A DNA stretch of 64,000 bases from Conus ventricosus (lineage: Eukaryota; Mollusca; Gastropoda; Neogastropoda; Conidae): NCBI GenBank assembly GCA_018398815.1, contig CM031620.1, positions 67,500,136-67,564,135 of the forward strand, read 5' to 3'. A program made the translations under genes and the position numbers. Below, piece after piece: positions 11,209 through 21,800 of the stretch. How positions within the stretch are numbered: position 1 is the stretch's first letter; each line of letters opens with the position of its first letter. The notes beneath the pieces are model-generated. The model was given only the letters and a program-made list of their open reading frames with translations. It searched no databases and was not told where the DNA came from.

Positions 11209-12281
11209 TCATTCGGCATTCCTCGCCACATGTCCCTTCTTGTGACAAATGAAACACCTATTGTCCCTTTGTCCTTCTTTCTGCCCCACCACTGGGTTTG
11301 CAGACTTTGCAGAAAACTCCCCTAGTCTCCTTGCACTCTTCTCACCTGTGCCTGGCACCTGTTTCTCCTGCACCTTAGTGCCCAAACGTGCCTCCCTATA
11401 CACCTCTGCTAACTTCAGCAACTCCCCTGCTGTCTCTCTTTCAAATGTATAGTTAACTCAGGGCCGCAACCTGACAAAATCTGTTCTTTCATAACCAGCT
11501 CTTTCAACTCAGCGAACTCCTTTCTCGTACCACTCAACTCTAACCACTTCTCAAAATAGTGATCTAAACGTGCACCAAACTGAGTGTACGTTTCACCTGC
11601 TTGTAATCTAGCTGATCGAAACTTCTTTCTGAACCCCTCCTCTGTGAGGTCAAATCCCTTCATCAAAGACTCCTTCACAGCACCAAAATCAGATTGCTGG
11701 TCTGCTGGTAATGCAGTGAAAATCTGCTGACAAAATGACTGCCCACTCTTCTGAAGGCCAACCCTGACTAGTAGCAAACGTTTCAAAACGACTGATGTAC
11801 GCATCAATCGAATCTGATCCTTCAGAGAATTTTGGCAACTTTGGTCGGGGGCATAACTGCGCACAGGGTCACTGGAAACTGAACTACCATCATCAGTGGT
11901 CTCCCTCTGTGTTCTCACTTTCTCTAACTCTAATTGAATCCTTAATCTTTCTGTTTCCTGTGTTAATCTTTCTGTTTCCTGCGTTACGTTAGCCTGAATC
12001 CTTAATCTTTCTGTTTCCTGCGTTGCGCTAGCTTTAATCCTTTCTGTTTCCTGCGTAACCTGATTATCATTAGCCTGAATCCTTATTCTTTCTGTCTCCT
12101 GCGTTTCCCTAACCTTTTCCCGTTCTGCTATTTCTACTGCGACACGGCGTCTTTCCGCTCGCTCATCTCTTTCCATCTTTTGTTGGGTTTCAACGAATGC
12201 TCGCAACTCTTCTCCCGAGTAGCCTAAATCACGAGCGACGCTCACAAGTTGTTCAATAGGGGTGTTCTTTTCGTCCGCCAT
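11209..12281 (-). pseudogene. Gypsy gag with zinc knuckle
   Basis: The start codon is placed at 12281 because it opens a typical gag N-terminus (MADEKNTPIEQL). The protein has a charged coiled-coil region of repeated TQETERIRIQAN units (residues about 50-115, encoded by an 11980-12100 minisatellite), then a capsid-like domain with QAGETYTQFGARLDHYFEKW. A frame change near 11420 leads to a short second part with the zinc knuckle CFICHKKGH; another one-base break falls just before its last Cys. Gag would form the particle that packages the element RNA. Not functional as it stands. Confidence 0.83.
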
Positions 12282-12654
12282 TATATATATATATTTTTTT
12301 TTTGAACAAGATTTTACTACTACGACAGCCAAACTGGTGGTTACCGACACGAGTGACGTAATAGCACAATCCTATGAATGATAATATTAGCTTGGGACAA
12401 CGTGATTAGTTTTTATAAGACGCCTAGCGCCTGACCCAACTGTGAGAGCGAATTATAGGCAATCTGTGCGAAATAAGTACTCTGGGGCTGAAATGCCAAG
12501 CCTAGTGTTAACTATCTTGGAAGCAATGCCAAGCCTAGTATTTAACTATCTTGGAAACATACAGTAAGACACTACCTTGCCTTAGGATTACAATACTTGA
12601 ATCCCACCCAGCTTCCTCTCTGAGAAGTTGAACAATTATAATAAATGGGCCAGA

Positions 12655-12680
12655 ATATCCTGGCAGGCTCGCCAATAAAT
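12655..12680 (-). other. Primer-binding-site region of the Gypsy element
   Basis: On the minus strand the sequence next to the 5' LTR reads ATTTATTGGCGAGCCTGCCA. TGGCGAGCCTGCC has the look of a tRNA-complementary primer site, a few bases inside the LTR. The tRNA was not identified. Confidence 0.5.
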
Positions 12681-14032
12681 TGTCAACCTCGGGGTATGTC
12701 AGTGGAGGAAGGACTAGCGCACAGCCCAAACACACTCACAGCTTGCTTACAATCTCATTCATATATCATGCATTCGTCAAATCAAACCACTAGTAAAGTC
12801 TATAACTTTACTACACATAATCATAGAGAACATCAATGCGCATGGAATCAAACAAAATAAAACATTCTCTTTTTCCTTGAACTTCACAAAACCATTTATC
12901 TAAATCATCATAACTAACCCGGGTATAAATAGATGTTCTACTTTACCTGGCCAGGTGATCTTAAGCTATTTACGAATCACTGTCTTTCCTTTTCTTCTTT
13001 TCTTTTTTCTTTTCACTGTCACTTTCACAAACACCAGTCACGACACAACTGCTGGCACTGGTCAGGTCGGACCGCTGGCACTGGTCAGGTTAGACTGCTG
13101 GCACTGGTCAGGTTAGACTGCTGGCACTGGTCAGGTTACTGGCGTTGGCCTGATGAAAGTGGCGCTGCCAGGTATGAAGTCGAACCCCGGTTCAAGTCGA
13201 ACAGTGACTACCTTTCAGACATTGATCTGTTCTTCTTTCTTCCTGCATTAACGCATTGCACTCTCTCTCTCTTCTAGTCTGCTCTATCAAATGGACATGG
13301 TTGCTTTTCTTTTTCTTTTTTTTCTCTTCATCAGTTAGCAACTCTCTCTCTCAACATCTCTCCTTAGTCCTCCTCTGCAGACTCTATCTAGTGCTAATGC
13401 TTCAACTCGGTTCTGTTCACTCCTCTCATCTCTCTGCTCTTCTTTCGTGCAGAGCCTACACCCAGAACCTCTTCCTCTCTGTCTGTTTTTCGTTCTCCTC
13501 CCCCATCTCTCACTCTCCTCACTTTCTTATCCTCATCCTATGTGTCAAAGGTGAGTACCATTGGTCAGTATTTTTCCCGCCTTATACTGAGGTTACCTCC
13601 CCTCTCATTCCATTGGACGTTCAAATCGTCAAAGTCACATCTACTGGCCTTGCTCTCTGTGGTGGTCAATGGGTCATTTAATTAATTAGCTTGATTTTAC
13701 CCCCACCACACAATACCTTCCCCTTCCTACTTCAACCGGCCACGTCTGGCTTAACTGTGGGCGCTGGTCGCAAATTGGCTAGATCAGTCTGACCCAGGCG
13801 CCGAGACCCGTCTGGCCAGACCTCTCGAGACGTCGGTCCAGCTACTTAGTCTGTCTGCTGGACAGTGCTGTCTCCGTGAGGACTAAAAATAGCCTATTCG
13901 CTGTGCCTAATTGGCTGACGTGACACCGAAGTCGTCTGCCTGGAGACCAGAATGTTTGGGTTTGGACTTATGTCCGATTGAACTGGCTGGCGACTAACCA
14001 CGAATTCGGTTTTTCTATTTTTGTCCGTGACA
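12681..14032 (-). repeat. Right LTR (5' LTR) of the Gypsy element
   Basis: 1352 bp, uninterrupted. It provides the empty-site control for the piggyBac in the left LTR. It ends at GTCCGTGACA just before the CCCAG duplication and the resumed CR1 frame. Confidence 0.95.
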
Positions 14033-14634
14033 CCCAGCAACTACAGACCTGTTAGTTTAACATGCATAACCTGCAAGGTCATGGCGAAAATCGTGCGCGA
14101 TCATGTCATGGAACACCTGCTGAAGAACTCCTTGATCGCTGAAGAACAACATGGCTTTGTACCTGGACAATCCTGCATTACCCAACTGCTGGAAGTGATG
14201 GATATCTGGACCAACATTGTAGACGATGGCGGCAGCGTGGATGTGGAAGTCAGAGGCAACATACTACATGACGGGCAAAAATGAAGAGGGCAACAGTACA
14301 AGGGTGACACTGAAAGAGACGGTAAGCGAAAAGGACCTGGGAGTGCTCATTGATGACAAACTGAGTTTTAAAGAGCATGTTGCACAGTCGACAGCCAAAG
14401 CAAACAGAATGGTTGGGCTTATAAGGCGATCGTTTGATTTTCTGACGGAGACAACGTTATTCAGCTGTACAAAAGCCTCGTCCAACCATTACTGGAATAT
14501 GGCCACTGTGTCTGGCAACCGTTTCACAAAACACTATGCAGTGACATTGAAGATGTTCAGAGGTAAGCAACAAAACTACTAAGTTCACTGAAAGAGAAGC
14601 CTTACCCTGAGAGACTGAGACTGTTGGGGCTACC
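14033..14634 (+). pseudogene. CR1 reverse transcriptase, middle part with palm deletion
   Basis: Continues the CR1 copy after the Gypsy insertion: NYRPVSLTCITCKVMAKIV, AEEQHGFVPGQSC. Near 14245 the frame jumps to the post-palm region EKDLGVLIDDKLSF and ANRMVGLIRRSF, so the segment with the catalytic F/YADD box is absent. One more frameshift near 14455 precedes the thumb region. It stops at 14634, where the third CR1 begins. Confidence 0.83.
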
Positions 14635-14639
14635 AAGTT

Positions 14640-15665
14640 CACAAGTATGATACCACAAGGCAGTATTTTGGGACCAATATTATTTACGGTATTTATAATG
14701 ATCTCCCTGTAGAATTAAAGAGTACATGTAAAGTCTTTGCAGATGACACAAAACTGTATAACTCTCCAAAATTGCATAAGGAATTACAAAAGGATATTGA
14801 AACATTAGTACAGTGGTCCGATACTTGGAACCTATATTTTAATGCAGAAAAATGTAAAGTACTTCATATTGGTAAAACAAACCACAAAAGGAGTATATAA
14901 TGAAAATTGGGGGCAAGGAAATAAAAGTATCTAAATGTGAAGAAGAGAAAGACCTAGTGTGACTTTTGACAAAAATTTACTATTTGACAATCATATTGTA
15001 AATAGTATTAATAAGGCTAACAGAATGATTGGAATAATAAAAAGAACCTTTACATTTATGGAAAAGGACACTTTTTTGCAATTATATAAGACACTAGTTA
15101 GACCTGTTCTTGAATATGGCAACACTGTATGGTATCCAATGCTAAAGAGACAATCAGAAGCTCTAGAACAGGTACAAAGAAGAGCAACCAAGATGATTCA
15201 TAATATAAAAGATTACTCATATCAGGAAAGATTAAAATATCTGCAACTTCCAACACTTAAGGCAAGAAGAATAAGAGGAGACTTGATTCAAGCACACAAG
15301 ATATTTAATGAAATTGATGATGTTGATAAAGCATGCTTTTTTTGTACTCCGCAGAAGAATGTTACAAGGAACAGTGAAGATAAGATATTTAAACAATATT
15401 CTAGAACGAATTTAAGAAAATTTACTTTTACTAACAGAGTAACCAACTTTTGGAATAAACTAACACTTAACATCAAACGTGCACCTAGTATTAATGTTTT
15501 TAAGAACCTCATAGATAAACATGAATTATTAACAAAAATTAGATATGAATTTGATGGATAATAGGTCTGAGCTAGCCTATGACTGGACCAACGGTTACGA
15601 AGAAAAAAAAAAGAATAGGCTAAGTTGTATTTGATACAACGCCCCTGATCCTGATCCTGATCCTG
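14640..15665 (+). mobile_element. Third CR1-like LINE, 5'-truncated
   Basis: A 1-kb 3' fragment inserted into the second CR1, with AAGTT on both sides (14635-14639 and 15666-15670). It starts inside the reverse transcriptase (PQGSILGP), keeps KVFADDTKLY (about 14735), then the long open segment 14959-15561 with ANRMIGIIKRTF and LVRPVLEYGNTVW. After the stop come a run of A and then (CCTGAT)n at its 3' end. 5' truncation with a short 3' repeat is typical of CR1 insertion. Confidence 0.87.
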
Positions 15666-15670
15666 AAGTT

Positions 15671-16085
15671 TGGAACACTGGAGGCTGAGAGGGAACATGA
15701 TAGAGGTATTTAAATACCTCCATGGTCACTATGATGTACAGAGGCCAGCATTCGAGCCGTCACTAAGTAGTAACCTCAAAGGCAACACCATGAAGCTCCA
15801 GAAAAAACGCTTTCGCCTTGATGTCAATTTCAATCAGAGTGGTGACACAGTGGAACAGTCTCCCAGACTCGGTGGTCCTGGCACCATCTGTCAATGCCTT
15901 CAAGAGCCGTCTGGATAAGCATTGGAGGGACTTACCTGGTTTGCACAACCCGTCTTGCCAGATCAACTGATTTGGTTTACCCGCGCTCGCCACGCATGCA
16001 ACGAAGTTAGTGACAGTTTTGTTTTTAGAACGCGAACAGGCCTCAGGAGAGACCTAAATCGTCAATCCAGTCAAGTCAAGTCAAA
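15671..16085 (+). pseudogene. CR1 ORF2 C-terminus and 3' end
   Basis: Resumes the host CR1: RLRGNMIEVFKYLHGHYDV, KLQKKRFRLDV and (in another frame) NAFKSRLDKHWRDLPG, the standard C-terminal end of CR1 ORF2. The 3' UTR ends at the TCAAG tail near 16085. Confidence 0.8.
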
Positions 16086-16632
16086 TGTGTCAGGATCATC
16101 TAGTCCTTCACAGCAAAAGCAGCATGCTGGTAAAACAAACACAGATTAGAACATTTTAGATTCTGTTGAAATACCCCTGTCCGGAGATATCAATTGAAAC
16201 TATTCAGCACAAATCGCTTTCAGCTCAAACTTTATGAACCAAGTCATGCGATCAATCTCCGACTCTGAAAAGACTAAAATTTTCCTTCTTCAATCTATAA
16301 CAACCTTTTCAAAGCTAGTCCTACCATATATCTTAACTTTACATTAAAGTTTTAAAATTCAAATGCACCTTTTGACAATGCATCTTAATTTCGTTTGATT
16401 ACTTTCATCTATTTTTACCTACATCCCTGGCCTTCGTGTGATATCCCATCTCTTTTATTCACTTATGACCTCACTCACATAAATATTTTTTCTAGGAATC
16501 TACAAATCTTTCTCTTGTTCTTTACAAACAAACACTAATAACTTTCAAAGCTTTTACAATAAAAGTTGAAAAAAAGGAGAAAATTGCACACACACACACA
16601 CACACAAACAAAAACGTAAAACAAAGCACAAC
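16086..16632 (-). other. Presumed start of UBE2Z intron 1, non-coding
   Basis: AT-rich sequence between the CR1 tail and the UBE2Z exon, with a short (CA)n at 16588-16606. No coding frame is convincing. If the UBE2Z call is right, this and the nested transposons to its left are intronic. Confidence 0.55.
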
Positions 16633-16820
16633 TTTTTGATGCGAGTGATACACTGAGGAGTTGGCTTTTCACTGTCCCAGTCCTTGCAGTTTTGTGGATC
16701 CCAAGCAGCAGCCATAGGTGGAAGCTGTGGAGAAGTTTCTCCACCGCTGGATTGTGCCTCAAGGCTAGTCTCGAGATTTGAACTGGTTGCAGTTGCCATT
16801 TCTGATTTTTGCCTCTCCAC
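16633..16820 (-). CDS. UBE2Z: UBE2Z-like E2 ubiquitin-conjugating enzyme, first coding exon
   Basis: The ATG at 16820 opens a 62-codon exon: a Ser/Gln/Pro-rich N-terminus and then WDPQNCKDWDSEKPTPQC and ITRIKK. The pattern WDP-x(5)-DWD-x-E-x(3)-PQC-x(2)-RIK is how UBE2Z begins its E2 fold just before the conserved helix of the UBC domain. UBE2Z accepts ubiquitin or FAT10 from UBA6. The exon ends in a split codon before a GT at 16632-16631 on the minus strand (GTTGTG, a weak but usable donor). The catalytic Cys and the rest of the E2 domain are not found in the window and should lie to the left. It is divergent from CREBZF, with 847 bp between the two start codons. Confidence 0.75.
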
Positions 16821-17667
16821 TCGACGTCTGGTTTTGTGTTATGAACGTGAGTGGGGTCATTTCCTGTTTACGTGACCTTCACGTTGTCTCGTTTTGGGAT
16901 AGGGCGGGCGGAGGGAAGTGTCGTATAATAATAATAATTAAAAAAGCCAACAGTTTTAATTCACTGAAGAATGTAAACTAACCATTCATATTATAAATTG
17001 AAAAAAAAAAACCCTTGGGATGAGAATATTCTTGACATCACTGTCACGATGCATAGCTTTTTCAGTGCGTCATAAAGCGAGGCAAAAATGATTATCTTTA
17101 TGGAGAACAATGATCTAATCAGTTAATTTATATTTTACTCTCAGGAGTTAAACTTCATCACCCGCTTTAATTTAGAACTACTTTTTACATTGCAGGAAGA
17201 TATTGTCGAAGTGCGTTACGCGGTTTGTACGTGACAGCATTGAAAATAGAAACGCTAAAATTAGAGCCTTACTGCCAAAACTAGTCACATGGTAGTGGTT
17301 TGTCCAATCATTACACGGGCTTGAGAAACTGACACAGCAGACGTGGGACAGACGTCGTTGAATTTTTCCTGTTGACAAATACACAAATTCTTCCGCCAAA
17401 AGCTCAAAGTCTGTCATTCCTGAGCTTGTTAGGCTAGTGTTGGCTGCAGAGCGGTCGAGGAGTGCTGTTCGAAGGTATTGAGAGTTTACCTTTGGTTTAA
17501 TCGCAGTTCAGTCATATTTAGTAAATCAAACAAGTACTGTAAAATCGCGGAATACATCCGAGAGACCACAGAACTTGAGTTTGGTGTAGATCATTAACTT
17601 TCAGAGTTTTAGTTTTTTAACCTCGGTTGCATTTTACTTGTCAAAAGGTAGTGGTGCAATCGCTGCA
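16821..17667. promoter_or_regulatory. Shared promoter region of UBE2Z and CREBZF
   Basis: The two start codons face away from each other across 847 bp, so this stretch must hold both 5' UTRs and both promoters. It contains several ACGT-core sites like those bound by CREB/ATF and XBP1-type bZIPs: TTTACGTGACC (about 16868-16878), GTACGTGAC (about 17227-17235), GACGTGGGAC (about 17340-17349) and GACGTCG (about 17352-17358). An A-rich tract lies at about 17001. No TATA box is obvious. Confidence 0.6.
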
Positions 17668-18828
17668 ATGGCCTTCGAAGGGTTAGGATTGCCAGAGTTC
17701 TTCGAGTTGGACGTTGACAGTTTAGTTGATGACTCTCTGATCAATACCAGTACTCTTTTTGATGAAGATATTAATTTAAGTGTTGTGCAGATGCAGAAAA
17801 CGGAGGAGAAATCGCCGTTCCATGAGTCGGACAGCGGAGTTTCAGATATGGGTGGAAGCCCACTTTGGGAAAAGGACATCCCAATGCTAGATGAAATGCT
17901 GGAAGACTCGGTGGGACCGTTTCTTCTTGGCTATGGTGGAAGTGATGATGAGTACATTTCTCAGCATAAGGAACTTTTGCACAATGTGGTAAAGTCAAAT
18001 GAGCAATTTCACGAAGAACCAGAAGGTGTATTAGATTCACAGACCAGCATTCGAAAAACCCGACTCCAGTCAGCAGTCTTCGGCAAACAAGGGGAGCCTC
18101 AGTCAAGTGATCAAAGCAGTTCACATCGCACAGTTCGAGACTCAAGGTCCACAAAGGGAAGCAGTGAAACCAGTGCTGCTTCCAGGAGTGACTGTAATAC
18201 CAGTACCAGTGAAATGAACACTGTGCATGAAAGAACAAGGCGCAAACCAAGAGGATCAGTTAAGGTAAAGGGAGCAGGAGAAAAGCTGCCATCTACCAAT
18301 TCAGATAAGTGCAATGTCACTTCAGTCAAGGTGTTGCGTGTTGTCAAGTCAACAGATGATAGCAGTACAGAAGATGACATTGCAAAAGCTCTGGAGGAAA
18401 GAAATCGCAAGAATGCTGAGATGGCACGACAGAATCGCTTGAAGAAGAAAGCATATGTAGGAAACTTAGAATTTGAAGTGGAAGATAGCAGGAAGAAAAT
18501 CGATGAACTGGAGACAGCCTTGAATGATGTTGAAGAGGAAAGGGACTTTTATAAAAAGGAGGTGGAATATTTGAAATCTGTTCTAGCCAATCAGAGTGCT
18601 TTGGCTGGTCTGTTGAAAAACATTCCCAGTGTTAGTGGGGTAACCTTGTCATCGTCTATGTCAAGAAAGAGGGTGGCTGAACTTGATCATAGCTATACAC
18701 CCATGAAAAAGAGTCGCCAAGAAGGGCTTTCAACTCCGTCGGGTTCGGGTGTGTGTCTGCATGTTGACAGTGACAAGGTATCTTTGGAATTCTGCCACCA
18801 CTGTGTTGATATGGCTAAAGGGTGTTGA
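17668..18828 (+). CDS. CREBZF: CREBZF (Zhangfei) bZIP transcription factor, intact single exon
   Basis: The ATG at 17668 (context GCAATGG) gives 386 residues. The N-terminus is acidic and hydrophobic (LPEFFELDVDSLVDDSL), a likely activation domain. The bZIP starts near residue 240: the basic region has NAEMARQNRLKKK with the NxxxARxNR spacing, followed by a short zipper to about residue 300. DHSY at residues 340-343 fits the HCF-1-binding motif (D/E)HxY. The C-terminal block GVCLHVDSDKVSLEFC (about 361-376) is the hallmark that separates CREBZF from other bZIPs. In vertebrates CREBZF binds HCF-1 and ATF4/XBP1-type partners and tunes stress-response genes in the nucleus. The vertebrate gene is also largely single-exon, of similar length. 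Confidence 0.93.
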   Translation: MAFEGLGLPEFFELDVDSLVDDSLINTSTLFDEDINLSVVQMQKTEEKSPFHESDSGVSDMGGSPLWEKDIPMLDEMLEDSVGPFLLGYGGSDDEYISQHKELLHNVVKSNEQFHEEPEGVLDSQTSIRKTRLQSAVFGKQGEPQSSDQSSSHRTVRDSRSTKGSSETSAASRSDCNTSTSEMNTVHERTRRKPRGSVKVKGAGEKLPSTNSDKCNVTSVKVLRVVKSTDDSSTEDDIAKALEERNRKNAEMARQNRLKKKAYVGNLEFEVEDSRKKIDELETALNDVEEERDFYKKEVEYLKSVLANQSALAGLLKNIPSVSGVTLSSSMSRKRVAELDHSYTPMKKSRQEGLSTPSGSGVCLHVDSDKVSLEFCHHCVDMAKGC

Positions 18829-21800
18829 ATGACTAACAAGTTGGACAAATCGGGTGTATACCTGTAAACTTTTAGGTGGCCATGCTGTCCACGAAAGGCA
18901 TTTGGCCATCATCTTGTTGCAACAATGAAGAGCTGCCTGTTGTGTGACAGTATCAGTTGGAGGCTCATTTGGTGAACCAGTCCAGTGACATCGGGATCTG
19001 ACGAGACCTTCAGTGTCAAATTTGGCTGGTGACTACTGATTTGAGTGCACAAGGGATGAACATTGTCACGCTCACCATCTGAATACCCCAGATTCAGATT
19101 TAAGGTTGAAATACTTGAACTGAGTGATAAGCTGTTCATTCACTGTTAATGTAACCCTACCAGTTGTGTGTGTTTGATAAAACCGAGTTTTAGATGGCCT
19201 AATGATATTGTTGTTTTTTAAGGGCTATAGTTTAACAACATGGATTGGAATCTATACTTTTTAAAATTGAAAATTAAATCAGGTATTTAAACTGATATTA
19301 TGACATCCTGCTTTGTGCATTAGATGGTTGATAAATGAAACTGAAAGTTTATGACTGTGCTTTGGGGTCTTGTGATGTTACATTTGACGGCCGAGGTCGG
19401 TGACTCTGTATAGTTTCTCATCAGATCAGAATAATGAAAATGATGAGGAAGGTCTGAATAATAAAAATGAAGAGGTATGTTACACAGTGTGCCTAGAAGA
19501 TAAAAAGTAGAATGGATAATGGAATGTGAATTATTTTCATTTTTGTAATTATTATTGGTTAGATTTGTCATGTATATATGCAGCCTTTAAATAGCTGTAT
19601 GATTTGTAGACAGGTTGTCAAATTAAAAATTTTCAGCCAGGAGATGCAGGCTTTTCTTGTATTTTTCAAATGATGAAGGAAAGAAGCTGTTGTTGAATCT
19701 GGAAACTGTATGATTATGTATGGTAAATGTGTATTACATGCATGGTTTTATGTAGATGATTGCTGTTTGAACCTGTGACATTAACTTTATACAATAGTTT
19801 CCTGAAAAAAACCCTTGCTGTTTCAATGGTAAAAGAATGATTACTCTTGGTAATGCATTATGGTACTTGAGTTTTGGAAGAAGTGATGTGATGCCAAAAA
19901 GGGAAAGATTATGCTGATGAACATGGTTCTGAGTTTCATAATGCTTGCCAAGAGTAACCATTCTGTTGAGTATATTCCTGATTCAAAATGTAAGCTTTCT
20001 ATTACAGATCAATCTGGTCACGGGCTGGCCAAGTGCATAGTCACGGCTGGGGATCTCTTAGTTATAATTCGGTAAGGTGACGTCTGCAAATGATGCGGAC
20101 AGGGAAAAAAAACTGTTAGCAATGTATTCTTTGTCTTTTTATTCCGTAGTTTAATGTGGTTTGTGTATTGCATGGTTAGAAAGAAGGTAATGGTTTCTTT
20201 GCGTTTTCATTGACGTAGTGTGAGATTTGACTTGACTGATGTCAGTGTTAGCTTTTCTGCTGGACTGTAGCAGTTTTGATACTGAGACTTAAGATGGATG
20301 TCACAGAGAATGAGCTGTTAGGCAATATAAATGTTGCTATTCTTTTAAACAAAATCTTTTATAATTAACCAAAGCTTGTTGAATCGGTAAGCTTGATTGT
20401 GTTTATGACACTAAACAAACCACAATGAAATGTGTAAAGCTTGGTTGAGGTGTGTCTTGTCTTTAACTAGGTCTGTATAGACTCATAGAGGTTGTCAAAA
20501 GCTTAATGGAAAAGTTCAGCCACTGTTTGTTTGGATTTTGTTTGTATGGATTTTGTTTGTATTTTTTCTTTCTTAGATGGGCTGATAACTGCAATAGTGT
20601 GACTGATGTTGGTAAAAAAGGAAAAGTGGCTTGTTGAATACTTTAGAACTAGAAGAAAGTCTGTTAACACCTGTCAGGTTTTTTTGTTGTTGTTTGTTAT
20701 CTGCTTATTTGTGCTTAGTTAAGAAAAAATATTGATATGAATTATGTATATTTAGTTTCTCATATGATCTGTGTTCTCACAATGCTTGCAAACCATGTTT
20801 GTATTCTAATTAATGAAGGTGAAGTTGACTCTTTGTCAGTACATTTGACAAGAGGACTTACACCCTTTGCTTTTTTTTTGTTTTTTGACAGCTTTTGAAT
20901 CCACTGCTTTCAAAGCTGCTGAAGGGGGAGAGATGAGGAGGCTGAGAAGAAGGGACAGGCCACAATGGTGGTGTAAGGAAATGGGACAAAGGGTTGTAGT
21001 AAAATAACAGGTCAAGTATGCAAGCAAGCAAAAAGATTGGTTTGGTAAGGCCAAATGGAGCCCATGAGTATGGGAAAGGAGACAAACTGTATGACTAAGT
21101 GCCAAAAGGTGAACATGAATAAGTAGACAGATGTTGACAAATAAAGTAATGATGATCAGGATGGTGAACGTGTATGCAGAATCGGTGTATATGCAGCCAC
21201 CATCATGTTTGTTGAAAATATAGTTATCAGTTTTTGAGAACATCGGAAAATAAAAGACCATGGTGTTAAATATGGACGGTTACGTCATTTCACTGTAAAG
21301 TATCTTTTGATTTGATCATGGTCATTCTATGGAAAATGAAAGGGGCTGCTTCTTTATTGAAAGTGAGGGAAAAAGCAATATTGAATTAATGTACAGTGCT
21401 GAAAACGAGGCAAACGGCAATGCTGATCTAATGTACTAGATGCAAAGAACTTGGAATTTTCAACAGATGTCTTCTTCCCATATTATGAATTGGAAGGATC
21501 AACATTACAAACCAACAAGACACGCGTGCACCAAAAAAAAATCACTATCTTATGATAGTGGTCCCGTGTTGACTGTTATCGGAGGAGTATTATAATGTGC
21601 ATTGTTGTCTTGTTGGTAATGTCTAATAAAGATATTGTCAAAAATTTTACTTGTCAGTCTTGTATTGTACATTAAATCAGGGTTCTTTATGCCATGTATC
21701 TTGTGTTCATTTCCCAAAATTATACCAAGTTGTTTATGTCGCTGAAGTTCACTTGCCATTTTTAACTCTTCAGTTTGCATTTCAAAGAGCCAGAAAAGTA

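Larger units (their letters stand above)
6305..14032 (-). mobile_element. Gypsy/Ty3-type LTR retrotransposon, internally deleted, IN-before-RT order
   Basis: A complete insertion with two near-identical LTRs of about 1.36 kb, TG...CA ends (TGTCAACC/GTCCGTGACA on the plus strand) and a perfect 5-bp target duplication CCCAG (6300-6304 and 14033-14037). The genes read on the minus strand in the order gag, zinc knuckle, protease, integrase zinc domain, integrase C-terminus, RNase H tail. The integrase core and nearly all of the reverse transcriptase are deleted. The integrase lies before the RNase H, which is the Gmr1-type order and unusual for Gypsy. The LTRs differ mainly by small indels, so the insertion is young. 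Confidence 0.92.
3420..16085 (+). mobile_element. Second CR1-like LINE, split by three later insertions
   Basis: Four pieces of one CR1 reading frame can be laid end to end when the inserted elements are removed: 3420-3603, 5966-6304, 14033-14634 and 15671-16085. The joins restore continuous LINE protein order, and each insertion carries its own target duplication (AATAG/AGTAG, CCCAG, AAGTT). The 3' end is a short (TCAAG)n tail at about 16066-16085. The copy also lacks the RT palm region (between about 14240 and 14255) through an internal deletion, so it was already dead or died later. Confidence 0.88.

Noticed and set aside
17638..17667. Upstream TTG extension of the CREBZF frame
   Set aside because: No AUG; the ATG at 17668 has a good context and opens the conserved-looking N-terminus.
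20836..21261. ORFs on the minus strand in the CREBZF 3' region
   Set aside because: No family similarity, low-complexity and overlapping frames; probably chance.
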